Source: Kribbella monticola (lineage in GTDB: Bacteria > Actinomycetota > Actinomycetes > Propionibacteriales > Kribbellaceae). From it: a stretch of 64,000 nucleotides of DNA. Of this stretch, positions 32,798 through 40,449 are shown piece by piece; positions within the stretch are counted from its first letter, which is position 1; each line of letters opens with the position of its first letter. A program made the translations under genes and the position numbers. The notes beneath the pieces are model-generated. The model had not been told where the DNA came from. It worked only from the letters and a program-made list of their open reading frames with translations, and did no database searches. Location: the NCBI RefSeq assembly GCF_003261635.1, contig NZ_QFXK01000031.1:496001-560000 (forward strand). Direction: 5' to 3'.

Positions 32798-32959
32798 TCA
32801 GCCGGTTGCGGTGGCGGTGGCTGGGTCGGGGAGTTTGCGCATCAGGTCTTTCGCGGCTCGGAGTTGGTCGGCCTCGTTGTGGCCGAAGGCTTGGAGGTAC
32901 GAGCGGAGGGCTGCGCGCAGGATGCGCAGCTCCTCGTCGTTCAGTTCGATCGTGTTCAT
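32798..32959 (-). CDS. small conserved-looking protein of 53 residues
   Basis: The frame runs from ATG 32959 to TGA 32798-32800 and encodes NTIELNDEELRILRAAL, then RSYLQAFGHNEADQLRAAKD and a Pro/Ala/Thr tail. The first 45 residues would form two amphipathic helices with evenly spaced Leu and Ala, and codons have strong GC third-position bias. Such short helical-hairpin proteins are common in actinobacteria and not functionally assigned. It is too short for most automatic calls, but the composition is far more protein-like than the surrounding low-complexity DNA. Confidence 0.6.
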   Translation of the reverse strand: MNTIELNDEELRILRAALRSYLQAFGHNEADQLRAAKDLMRKLPDPATATATG

Positions 32960-33005
32960 AAATCCACGGTAAGTCCGTTACCGGCGGAAAGATCCCCCCG
33001 TGACC

Positions 33006-33245
33006 GACTCGTTTCCGGCTTGCCCACAGCCCAGTCACCTCCGCGGCTACCTGGAGATTCCGGGGAGTTCTGCTGCTCGTTCCGGGTGCGCGGTGCTCCC
33101 CAATCCCCCATCCACCCAGCCCGCGACCTCCCTCCGGTGAAGATGACAGCGACTGGGGAGCACTGCCCACCCCGGATGAGCAGCAGAACTCCCCAACACC
33201 CAAGCAACCACCGCGGAGCGAAGGGGTATTGGGGGCGAACGAATC
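33006..33245. repeat. long imperfect palindrome, MITE-like element
   Basis: Sequence around position 33128 is an inverted repeat at several nested scales. The arms are 33093-33102 with 33154-33163 (10 bases perfect) and 33062-33078 with 33178-33194 (17 bases perfect, from GGGGAGTTCTGCTGCTC). Further out are CTCCGCGG 33039-33046 with CCGCGGAG 33211-33218, and a weaker outer pair near 33006 and 33245. All pairs share nearly the same centre. No protein gene is supported in the 372 bases between the small gene and the DUF402 gene. Confidence 0.65.
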
Positions 33246-33331
33246 GACGGTGCGGAGGGGGATGACCCCGGTCCAGTACGGAAGGGGCGCGCCGCGTGAT
33301 CGGAGGGGCAACCTGGCTGGCTAAGCGGGGC

Positions 33332-34024
33332 TCAGCCGAGCAGCTCCTCCGCGATGTGGGTGACGGCGAAGCCGGTGGGCGCCTCCGGGAGCCTGAGCAG
33401 CGGATCGGGCCGCCAGTCCTTCCACCCGTCCGCGAACGGTGACGTCCAAGCCTCGATCTCCCGTACTGCGGCATGCGCGTCGGCGACGATCCGGGCAGCC
33501 TCCTCCTCGGTGAACCGCCCGCCGACGACCGCGCCCTCCAGCTCGTCCTCGTCCTTCCACTCGATCACCCGGTCCGGAGTGATCCACAGGTCGAGCACGT
33601 AGTCGACCGAGGTGGTCCGGCGGCCGTCGAGGTCGCGCTGGTGCTCGGCCTCGAGGTTCACGTACCAGCCGAGGAAGGTCTCGTCGGCGGCCCAGAAATG
33701 CCACACCGACCACGGCTTGCCGGTCGGCGACACCTTCAGGATGCCGGTCCCGCGCCAGACGTCGAGCTTCAGCACCCGCTCCTCGACGAACATCCCGACC
33801 GGACCCGCGTGCCGCAACTCCCGCCCGTCGGTCAGCACCGGCTTGATCAGCGGCGTCCCCGGCGCGAGCCAGGCGACCAGACCGTCCTCGTCGTCCTGCA
33901 CCACCGTCATCGGCCGGACGTTCGGAAGATCGGCGTGCCGGCCGACACCTCCATAGACCCATTGGATCGTCGTCCCCGGCTCCCAGTAGTACTCGACGCC
34001 CGGCAGCGCCTCCGCCGCCGTCAC
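33332..34024 (-). CDS. DUF402 domain protein
   Basis: Protein of 230 residues in the DUF402/FomD-like superfamily, whose characterised members include nucleoside diphosphate phosphatase-type enzymes. Recognisable are KLDVWRGTGILKVSPTGKPWSVWHFW, then ETFLGWYVNLEAEHQRD, and the metal-binding-like acidic run VDYVLDLWITPDRVIEWKDEDELE. The start is GTG 34024, which overlaps the fumC stop (GTGA 34021-34024), so it is translationally coupled to fumC. No role in the TCA cycle is known; coupling may only reflect operon packing. Confidence 0.82.
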   Translation of the reverse strand: MTAAEALPGVEYYWEPGTTIQWVYGGVGRHADLPNVRPMTVVQDDEDGLVAWLAPGTPLIKPVLTDGRELRHAGPVGMFVEERVLKLDVWRGTGILKVSPTGKPWSVWHFWAADETFLGWYVNLEAEHQRDLDGRRTTSVDYVLDLWITPDRVIEWKDEDELEGAVVGGRFTEEEAARIVADAHAAVREIEAWTSPFADGWKDWRPDPLLRLPEAPTGFAVTHIAEELLG

Positions 34025-35421
34025 GCGCCGGGCCTCGTCATCGAGAGCACGTCGAGGGCGGCATCGAGCTGCTCTTCGGTCAGATCGCCCTTCTCCACAT
34101 GGCCGTTCTCGATCACGACCTCGCGGATCGTCTTGCCCTGCTTGAGCGCGCTCTTCGCCACCGCGGCAGCATTCTCGTACCCGATGAAGCGATTCAGCGG
34201 GGTCACGATCGACGGCGACGACTCCGCCAGCGACCGCGCGTGCTCGACGTTCGCGGTGATTCCGTCGACGCAGCGATCGGCCAGCAGGCGCGACGAGTTG
34301 GCGAGCAGCTCGATCGATTCGAGCAGATTCCGCGCGATCACCGGCAGCATCACGTTCAGCTCGAAGTTGCCGCCGGCACCGGCCACCGTGATCGCCGTGT
34401 CGTTGCCGATCACCTGCGCCGCGACCATCAGCGTCGCCTCGCAGATCACCGGATTCACCTTGCCGGGCATGATGCTCGACCCCGGTTGCAGGTCGGGCAG
34501 CGAGATCTCGCCGAGCCCGGCCCGCGGCCCCGAACCCATCCAGCGCAGGTCGTTGCAGATCTTGGTCAGGCTGACCGCGATCGTCTTCAGCTGCCCCGAC
34601 AACTCGACCAGACCGTCGCGGGCACCCTGCGCCTCGAAGTGGTCCTCGGCCTCGGTCAGCTCCAGCCCGGTCCGCCGATTCAGCTCGGTGATCACCTTGG
34701 CGGCGAAGCCCGGTGGCGTGTTGATCCCGGTGCCGACGGCGGTCCCACCAAGTGGCAGCTCGGCCACCCGGGGCAGCGTCGCCCGCACCCGCTCGGCGCC
34801 GCGGCGTACCTGGGTGGCGTAACCGTTGAACTCCTGGCCGAGCGTGACCGGCGTCGCATCCATCAGGTGCGTGCGGCCGGACTTCACCACCTCGGCGAAC
34901 TCGGATCCCTTCCTGGACAGGGATTCCGCCAAGTGCTCCAGCGCCGGCAACAGGTTTGAGACGACGCCGGCCGTGGCCGCGACGTGGATCGCGGACGGGA
35001 AGGTGTCGTTGCTCGACTGGCTCGCGTTCACCTGGTCGTTCGGGTGAATCTCCGCACCGGACGACCGAGACGCCAGGGTCGCCAGCACCTCGTTCGCGTT
35101 CATGTTCGTCGACGTACCGGAGCCGGTCTGGAACACGTCGATCGGGAACTCCGCATCGAACTCCCCCGCCGCCACCCGATCCGCGGCCGCGACGATCGCC
35201 TCGGCCTGCTCGGCCGACACCACACCGAGCTCCGCGTTCACCACCGCCGCCGATGCCTTGATCTGCGCGAGCGCGTGCACGAGCGCCGGCGCCAGCGGCC
35301 GGCCGGAGATCGGGAAGTTCTCCACCGCACGCTGGGTCTGCGCCCGCCACAACGCGTCGCGAGGCACCTTGACCTCGCCCATCGTGTCGTGCTCGATCCT
35401 GAATTCCACGTTGTCACCCAT
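34021..35421 (-). CDS. fumC: class II fumarate hydratase FumC
   Basis: Iron-independent fumarase of 466 residues in the aspartase/fumarase superfamily. It begins FRIEHDTMGEVKVPRDALWRAQTQRAVENFPIS (start FRIEHDTMGEVKVPRD). Landmarks are TGSGTSTNMNANEVLA, HPNDQVNASQSSNDTFPSA and SGRTHLMDATPVTLGQEF. The family signature loop GSSIMPGKVNPVICEA contains the flexible catalytic Ser region. ATG 35421 gives the family length. It tolerates oxygen, unlike the class I enzyme encoded nearby, so the two may serve different redox conditions. Confidence 0.95.
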   Translation of the reverse strand: MGDNVEFRIEHDTMGEVKVPRDALWRAQTQRAVENFPISGRPLAPALVHALAQIKASAAVVNAELGVVSAEQAEAIVAAADRVAAGEFDAEFPIDVFQTGSGTSTNMNANEVLATLASRSSGAEIHPNDQVNASQSSNDTFPSAIHVAATAGVVSNLLPALEHLAESLSRKGSEFAEVVKSGRTHLMDATPVTLGQEFNGYATQVRRGAERVRATLPRVAELPLGGTAVGTGINTPPGFAAKVITELNRRTGLELTEAEDHFEAQGARDGLVELSGQLKTIAVSLTKICNDLRWMGSGPRAGLGEISLPDLQPGSSIMPGKVNPVICEATLMVAAQVIGNDTAITVAGAGGNFELNVMLPVIARNLLESIELLANSSRLLADRCVDGITANVEHARSLAESSPSIVTPLNRFIGYENAAAVAKSALKQGKTIREVVIENGHVEKGDLTEEQLDAALDVLSMTRPGA

Positions 35422-35518
35422 ACCTGCAGAGTACGTCGATCGGCCCTGTCGCCGGCGACTGATAGAACCTCTGTGGACAACGCCACAAGGAAACCCAACG
35501 CCGCAAGAAGGAGCACCG

Positions 35519-35896
35519 ATGAGGTTCACGCAGCCGTTCGAGATCACCAAGTGGGACCAGTCCTCGTACGACGAGGACGGCGACCTCACCCTCGGTCGCG
35601 CGTCGGTCGGCAAGAACTTCACCGACGGCGACCTGGTCGGCACCAGCGCGGCCGAGCTGCTGATGGTCGGCACCGAGGCCGGCCCAGCGGCGTACACGGC
35701 GGTCGAGCGGTTCACCGGCACCCTGGCGGGCCAGGAGGGCGACTTCGTGATGGTGCACGGCGCCAGCTCCGACGAGGACGCGTCCCACGGCAAGATCGTG
35801 GCGGCGACCGGCGGGTTGGCAGGCCTGACCGGCACGGTCGTCTACGAGCACGACGACAAGGGCCCGCGGCTCACCCTCGACTACGAGCTGGCCTGA
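35519..35896 (+). CDS. DUF3224 domain protein
   Basis: Small protein of 125 residues with the DUF3224 beta-barrel (allene oxide cyclase-like) pattern. It starts FTQPFEITKWDQSSYDEDGD. The middle has AAYTAVERFTGTLAGQEGDFVMVHG and the end LAGLTGTVVYEHDDKGPRLTLDYEL. The ATG at 35519 follows AAGAAGGAG. It is divergent from fumC and its last 16 bases overlap the end of the next, convergent gene. Function of the family is not established. Confidence 0.82.
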   Translation: MRFTQPFEITKWDQSSYDEDGDLTLGRASVGKNFTDGDLVGTSAAELLMVGTEAGPAAYTAVERFTGTLAGQEGDFVMVHGASSDEDASHGKIVAATGGLAGLTGTVVYEHDDKGPRLTLDYELA

Positions 35897-36540
35897 TACA
35901 CGTAGTACGTCTCGTCGCGCCCCTGTAGCTCCACCGGGACGGGCCTGACCTCGCATCGCCCGAAGACAGCCCGTACTGCGGTCTCCAGTGCGGATGACGC
36001 CGACGAGGACCAAACGGTCAGTACGCCGTCTGCCCGGAGCTTCTCCTTGCACAGGGCAAGGAACGACGACTCGTAGATCCTCGCGTTCTCGTCGTACACC
36101 AAGAAGTCGGGCCCGTTGTCCACATCGAGCAGAATCCCGTCGAGCGAGTCGGCCTCTTCACGACCCACAACGTCACGGACATCACCGACGACGACAGACA
36201 CGCGCGGATCGTCCAGCACCGACGGCACCACCCCGTCGCGCATCCATTGCACGAGCTCCGGCTCGATCTCGGCGACCACGACCTCCCGTACGCCGTCGTC
36301 GGCCAGCAGCGTCCGCACGGTGTACCCGAGCCCCAGCCCGCCGACCAGCAATCTCGAAGGCGAGCCGCTCAGCGCAACCGAGGCCAGGAGCTCCTCGCTG
36401 GACGTCTCCCGATCGTCCATCACGAACACCCCGTTGACCCGCAACTCGAGCGCACCGTCGTCACCGCGCCGCCGCAGTACCAACTCGCCCCGCTCACCAA
36501 CCCCCCGCGCCACTTCACTCACCCCCGCATCTTCCCCCAC
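35881..36540 (-). CDS. spermidine synthase-like methyltransferase-fold protein
   Basis: Protein of 219 residues with the Rossmann fold of spermidine synthases. RLLVGGLGLGYTVRTLL is motif I, VVVAEIEPELVQWMRDGVVP holds the acidic residue after strand 2, and DPRVSVVVGDVRDVV and DGILLDVDNGPDFLVY follow. The polyamine-binding residues of true spermidine synthases are not obvious, so an unknown transferase is as likely. The 3' ends of this gene and the DUF3224 gene overlap by 16 bases. A copy of the 53-bp palindrome lies directly upstream of its start. Confidence 0.78.
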   Translation of the reverse strand: MGEDAGVSEVARGVGERGELVLRRRGDDGALELRVNGVFVMDDRETSSEELLASVALSGSPSRLLVGGLGLGYTVRTLLADDGVREVVVAEIEPELVQWMRDGVVPSVLDDPRVSVVVGDVRDVVGREEADSLDGILLDVDNGPDFLVYDENARIYESSFLALCKEKLRADGVLTVWSSSASSALETAVRAVFGRCEVRPVPVELQGRDETYYVYQASS

Positions 36541-36541
36541 T

Positions 36542-36594
36542 CGCTACGTCCGAAGAGGCGAGGGTCCTGCCCCACAACCATTCGGACGCAAGCG
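36542..36594. repeat. 53-bp palindromic element, left copy
   Basis: This sequence, when reverse-complemented, matches 37660-37713 at roughly 85 percent of positions, including CGTCCGAA, a shared CAGGACCCTC core and TCTTCGGACGTA. It is itself a partial palindrome. It sits between the divergent starts of the spermidine synthase-like gene and the DUF559-like gene, where a terminator would not be expected. Confidence 0.75.
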
Positions 36595-36618
36595 CGGAGA
36601 GATTTCCACAGGCGGGAG

Positions 36619-37653
36619 ATGAGTGAGGCGAGTTCGTCGCGGGTCGGCAGGTTGTGGGGTGTGGACGAGAGTCGGAGGGAAGAAAGTAGATGTCGGCGAG
36701 GGAAATGGTGTGGGCGATGTGAGACCTGCCGTCGGTCGCGCGCGCAGGAAAGGCGGCGCCGCCAGGCAGCAGCTCTGGCTGATCAGCAAGGTGGTGTCGT
36801 CTCACGCGTGCAGTTGTATGCCGTCGGGTGGACCCGGTGGCAGGTGCAAGCTCAGGTCGTGGCCGGTCGATGGGTGATCAAGGGCAGGCAGACCATCGCG
36901 GTGACAACCGGCGCCGTACCGGAGTACGGCAAGTGGTGGGTCGCCGTACTCGAGGTTGGCTCCGGGGCCGCTCTGGATGGGGCGTCCGCGCTCCGCGCAG
37001 CCGGTCTGAAGGGTTTCGACGGGCCCATCCATGTTTCGACGCCCAAGTCCGCAAGGCCGCGCCATCCGCGCGGAGTAGTGGTCCACGAGACCCGGAGGCG
37101 CCAGCCCGCCGACCTAACCCTGTCCAAGCTTCCGCGCGTGCGTCCTTCGGTCGCGGCCGTCCGGGCAGCCCTGTGGGCTGTGAGCGACAGACAGGCGTCG
37201 CTGTTGCTCGTGATGTCGGTCCAGCAACGCGTGGTGACTCCGGCCCAGCTCGACGAGGCGCTGTCCTCGGTCCGGCGACATCGGCGGCGGCGATTCCTGA
37301 AGAAGGTGATCGACGAGATCGCGGGCGGAGCCCAGTCGACAGGGGAGCTCGACTTCCTCCGCCTGGGGCGTGATTACGGGCTGCCTGAACCGGACCGGCA
37401 GACTCGCCGGGTGACGGCCGCCGGAATCGCCTTCCTGGATGTCGAGTGGACGGAGTACGACGTCGTGGTGGAGATCGAAGGCGTCCATCACCAAGAGGCC
37501 GATCGCGCGCTTGCGGACGCCTTGAGACAGAACGAACTCACCATCGGCAGATCGCACGTTCTACGGATCCCCGTCATCGGCCTGCTCACCACCCCCGACC
37601 GATTCCTGGCTCAAGTCGCCCGTCTCCTCCGCGCCCAAGGCTGGCGGGGCTGA
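36619..37653 (+). CDS. AbiEi-N/DUF559-like protein, possible nuclease-fold
   Basis: Protein of up to 344 residues. The first 60 residues are Arg-rich and poorly protein-like, so the real start may be a later GTG. From LADQQGGVVSRVQLYAVGWTRWQVQAQVVAGRW it has the winged-helix motif seen at the start of AbiEi-type antitoxins (core GVVSRVQLYAVGWTRWQV). The C-terminal 110 residues (AGIAFLDVEWTEYDVVVEIEG, then RALADALRQNELTIGRSHVLRIP) look like a DUF559/VSR-type restriction-endonuclease fold with acidic and Glu-x-Glu residues. Such proteins are common and uncharacterised in actinobacteria. It is flanked on both sides by inverted copies of a palindrome. Confidence 0.7.
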   Translation: MSEASSSRVGRLWGVDESRREESRCRRGKWCGRCETCRRSRAQERRRRQAAALADQQGGVVSRVQLYAVGWTRWQVQAQVVAGRWVIKGRQTIAVTTGAVPEYGKWWVAVLEVGSGAALDGASALRAAGLKGFDGPIHVSTPKSARPRHPRGVVVHETRRRQPADLTLSKLPRVRPSVAAVRAALWAVSDRQASLLLVMSVQQRVVTPAQLDEALSSVRRHRRRRFLKKVIDEIAGGAQSTGELDFLRLGRDYGLPEPDRQTRRVTAAGIAFLDVEWTEYDVVVEIEGVHHQEADRALADALRQNELTIGRSHVLRIPVIGLLTTPDRFLAQVARLLRAQGWRG

Positions 37654-37659
37654 CTCCTA

Positions 37660-37713
37660 CGCTTACGTCCGAAGAACTGTGGGTCAGGACCCTCACTTCT
37701 TCGGACGTAAGCG
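37660..37713. repeat. 53-bp palindromic element, right copy
   Basis: Perfect 15-base arms CTTACGTCCGAAGAA and TTCTTCGGACGTAAG enclose a 20-base centre that is itself partly self-complementary (GTGGGTC, GACCCTC). It begins 7 bases after the DUF559-like stop and lies 9 bases from the end of the convergent lytic transglycosylase gene. It could act as a bidirectional terminator here. It is an inverted relative of 36542-36594. Confidence 0.8.
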
Positions 37714-37722
37714 GGAAGTGGC

Positions 37723-38421
37723 TCAGTACCAGCCCCTGGCCTTCGAGTGGGACCAGGCGTTGCAGGGGGAGCCGTATGCGTCTTCGATGTAGTCGAGGCC
37801 CCACTTGATCTGTACTACGGGGTTGGTGCGCCAGTCGGCGCCGTACGCCGCCATCCGGTTGCCGGGGAGCGCCTGCGGGATGCCGAAGGCCGACGAGGTC
37901 GGGTTGTCGGCGTTCACCTTCCAGCGGGACTCCTTGGTCCACAGGCTGTCCAGGCAGCTGAACTGGCTCGACTTCCAGCCGTGGTCGGCGAGCAGGTTCA
38001 TCGCGATCTCCTTCGGCGTACCGGAGATCTTCTTGCGCTCCGCGTCGCGGCTGGCGCGCTCGTCGCGGGACTTGCTGTCGGTCTTCTGCAGGGCCTTGTA
38101 GCGGGCGATCGCGGCGTTCTTCGCCTTGCGCCGGAGCGCGGCCTGGTCCTGCATCGCCTTCCGGGCGGCCTCGACGGCCTCGATCTGGTTGCGTAGCTGG
38201 GCGACTTCCTGCGCCTGCTCCTCGATGCTGAGCGGCTTGGCCGACGGCGACTTCGCGGCCTTGGCCTTCTCACTGTTCAGCACGGCGAGTTCGGCGCGGC
38301 CGGACACCGGGTCCGAGGCGGCGCTGCTCCCCGGGGAGCTGAAGAGGTCGAGTCCTGCGACAACCGAGACGACGACGATCCCACTGACTGCGAGGATCGC
38401 GACGGAGCGCTTCGCTTTCAT
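37723..38421 (-). CDS. secreted lytic transglycosylase-like protein
   Basis: Exported protein of 232 residues. The N-terminal hydrophobic segment (SVAILAVSGIVVVSVVAGL) is a signal peptide or anchor. A coiled coil of about 70 residues rich in Ala/Lys/Glu follows (AQLRNQIEAVEAARKAMQDQ). The C-terminal domain starts MNLLADHGWKSSQFSCLDSLWTKESRWKVNADNPTSSAFGIPQAL; the Glu in WTKESRW is the expected catalytic acid and SSAFGIPQA is the conserved substrate loop. It ends with DYIEDAYGSPCNAWSHSK. This aggregation-promoting-factor/Rpf-like fold cleaves or remodels peptidoglycan. Confidence 0.86.
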   Translation of the reverse strand: MKAKRSVAILAVSGIVVVSVVAGLDLFSSPGSSAASDPVSGRAELAVLNSEKAKAAKSPSAKPLSIEEQAQEVAQLRNQIEAVEAARKAMQDQAALRRKAKNAAIARYKALQKTDSKSRDERASRDAERKKISGTPKEIAMNLLADHGWKSSQFSCLDSLWTKESRWKVNADNPTSSAFGIPQALPGNRMAAYGADWRTNPVVQIKWGLDYIEDAYGSPCNAWSHSKARGWY

Positions 38422-38512
38422 CTGTCCTTCCGAATTACCCGACCCCCGTCGGCTGCAACTGGAACATACTCTGGCCTAAACACACCGTGATCACAACCAC
38501 GTCACAATGAAC

Positions 38513-38541
38513 GGTGCGGCCACATGGCGTGTGGCCGCACC
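38513..38541 (-). terminator. hairpin terminator downstream of phoH
   Basis: GGTGCGGCCACA (38513-38524) and TGTGGCCGCACC (38530-38541) form a perfect 12-base stem with loop TGGCG, 45 bases beyond the phoH stop on the minus strand. The T-run after it is weak (GTTCATTGT), so termination may be stem-driven. Confidence 0.65.
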
Positions 38542-38585
38542 GGGTACCGCGAAAGTCTTACTTCTCCTTTACGGAAACAAACTTT

Positions 38586-39923
38586 CTACAGCTGGACGTC
38601 CTCCAGCATCTCCGTCACCAGCGCCGCGATCGGCGACCGCTCCGACCGGGTCAGCGTGACGTGGGCGAACAGCGGGTGCCCCTTCAGCTTCTCCACCACC
38701 GCGACCACGCCGTCGTGCCGGCCGACGCGCAGGTTGTCCCGCTGGGCGACGTCGTGGGTCAGCACGACCCGCGAGTTCGCCCCGATCCGGGACAGCACGG
38801 TCAGCAGGACGTTGCGCTCCAGCGACTGCGCCTCGTCCACGATCACGAACGCGTCGTGCAGCGACCGGCCGCGGATGTGGGTCAGCGGCAGTACCTCGAG
38901 CATGCCGCGGTCCATCACCTCGTCGATCACGTCACCGCTTGTCAGCGCGCCCAGCGTGTCGTGCACGGCCTGTGCCCAGGGCGCCATCTTCTCCGACTCC
39001 GAGCCCGGCAGGTAGCCGAGTTCCTGGCCGCCGACCGCGAACAACGGCCGGAAGACGACGACCTTCTTGTGCTGCCGGCGCTCCATCACCGCTTCCAGCC
39101 CGGCGCACAACGCCAGCGCCGACTTCCCGGTACCGGCCCGGCCGCCGAGCGAGATGATCCCGACATCGGGGTCGAGCAGCAGGTCCAGCGCGACCCGCTG
39201 CTCCGCGGACCGGCCGCGGATGCCGAAGGCCTCCCGGTCGCCCCGGACCAGCCGGATCCGCTTGTCCGGCATCACCCGGCCGAGCGCGCTCCCGCGCTCC
39301 GACAGCAGCACCAGCCCGGTGTGGGTCGGGAAGTCCCGGCCCTCGGGGATGTCCAGTACGCCGTCCTCGTACAACGAGTCGACGTCGCTGGTCGGCACCT
39401 CGAGCTCGGCCATCCCGGTCCAGCCGGACGACTCCAGCGCGAGCTCCGCGCGGTACTCCTCGGCGACCAGCCCGCAGGCCGACGCCTTGACCCGCATCGG
39501 CAAGTCCTTGGAGACCAGCGTGACGTCGCGGCCCTCGGCCTTGAAGTTGCAGGCGACCGCGAGGATCCGGCTGTCGTTGTCCCCGAGCCGGAAACCGGCC
39601 GGAAGCCCGTTCGGGTCGGTGTGATTGAGCTCGACCCGGAGTGTTCCACCCTTCTCCCCCACTGGCAGGGGCGCGTCCAACCGTCCGTGCTGGATCCGGA
39701 GCTCGTCCATCAGCCGCAATGCGGTACGAGCGAAGTAGCCGAGCTCAGGATGATGCCGTTTTGCCTCCAGTTCGGTGACGACGACCACCGGAATGACCAC
39801 CTCGTGCTCGTCGAACCGCGTCATCGCATGCGGGTCCGACAGCAGCACGGAGGTGTCCAGCACGAAAGTGCGCTGGTCCGGCGTGGATGAGGGGTTTGAC
39901 GCCTTGGCGTGGGTGGCAGCCAT
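38586..39923 (-). CDS. phoH: PhoH family protein with N-terminal PIN domain (PhoH2)
   Basis: Protein of 445 residues combining a PIN RNase domain with a PhoH-type ATPase, the PhoH2 arrangement known as an RNA helicase/RNase in mycobacteria. The PIN part starts RTFVLDTSVLLSDPHAMTRF and includes the acidic residues in FRLGDNDSRILAVA. The ATPase has Walker A SLGGRAGTGKSALALCAGLEA, Walker B-like DAFVIVDEAQSLERNVLLT and LSRIGANSRVVLTHDVAQRDN. The start ATG 39923 (AATHAKASNPSST) follows the family pattern. A hairpin terminator lies downstream. Confidence 0.92.
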   Translation of the reverse strand: MAATHAKASNPSSTPDQRTFVLDTSVLLSDPHAMTRFDEHEVVIPVVVVTELEAKRHHPELGYFARTALRLMDELRIQHGRLDAPLPVGEKGGTLRVELNHTDPNGLPAGFRLGDNDSRILAVACNFKAEGRDVTLVSKDLPMRVKASACGLVAEEYRAELALESSGWTGMAELEVPTSDVDSLYEDGVLDIPEGRDFPTHTGLVLLSERGSALGRVMPDKRIRLVRGDREAFGIRGRSAEQRVALDLLLDPDVGIISLGGRAGTGKSALALCAGLEAVMERRQHKKVVVFRPLFAVGGQELGYLPGSESEKMAPWAQAVHDTLGALTSGDVIDEVMDRGMLEVLPLTHIRGRSLHDAFVIVDEAQSLERNVLLTVLSRIGANSRVVLTHDVAQRDNLRVGRHDGVVAVVEKLKGHPLFAHVTLTRSERSPIAALVTEMLEDVQL

Positions 39924-40449
39924 GTCGCACGTCCTCTCGGACCGCAGCGTGCACCACGCCCGGTCCACCAGTGGTTAGGTGTTGGACCGGGTCCGGGCCC
40001 GGGGACCTGGTGCAGGCCCCCTCCGTCGCGCAGCGCTCACGCGACCAGAAATCAGCGAGGATGAGACCGAGGGTCTCGGGCACTCCGTTCGGCCCCTCAT
40101 GGGGCTACCGGTGAGCAGTTATGTCTCATCTGATCGGGCCTCCCGGACGACCGGCTTCCCCTCCGACCGTCACTGTTGAGAGTAGGTCGGTCCGGCAACA
40201 GCCGCAGCCCGACACGCCAGCCCGCGGGGTTAACACGGTGTTACACCTTCGTGCGAGGCAAGGAAAGGCGAGCGGAGGGCCAAGCAAAGGAAAGGAAAGC
40301 GAGCGGAGAGCTCGTGCAAAGGCAAGGAAGCGCGAACAGCTGCGGTGAAGGGAAGGACAGCGAGCCGAGAGGGCCTTCCCCCGCCCGGGGGAAGCCGTTC
40401 GCTCAGCGGGGTGAGCCGGTACTGCGGGCTGCCGCGCCACGCTGAACGC
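39924..40449. other. intergenic region with palindrome and purine-rich repeats
   Basis: No convincing protein gene is seen in these 526 bases. A 13-base palindrome TAACACGGTGTTA lies at 40231-40243. From about 40250 to 40375 the plus strand is purine-rich, with degenerate repeats of AAGGAAAG and GCGAGCGGA words. A CCCGCCCGGGGG stretch follows near 40385. The phoH promoter must lie in the left part. The purine tract might be a transcribed leader of the downstream membrane gene. Confidence 0.5.

Noticed and set aside
32384..33265. Arg-rich 293-codon plus-strand frame downstream of the class I fumarase
   Set aside because: It is a low-complexity reading of CGCG-rich DNA and of the palindromic element, with no motif and no ribosome binding site.
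34025..35350. Extension of the DUF402 frame upstream through fumC
   Set aside because: Those codons are antisense-phase readings of fumC without protein-like character. The GTG at 34024 overlapping the fumC stop is a better start.
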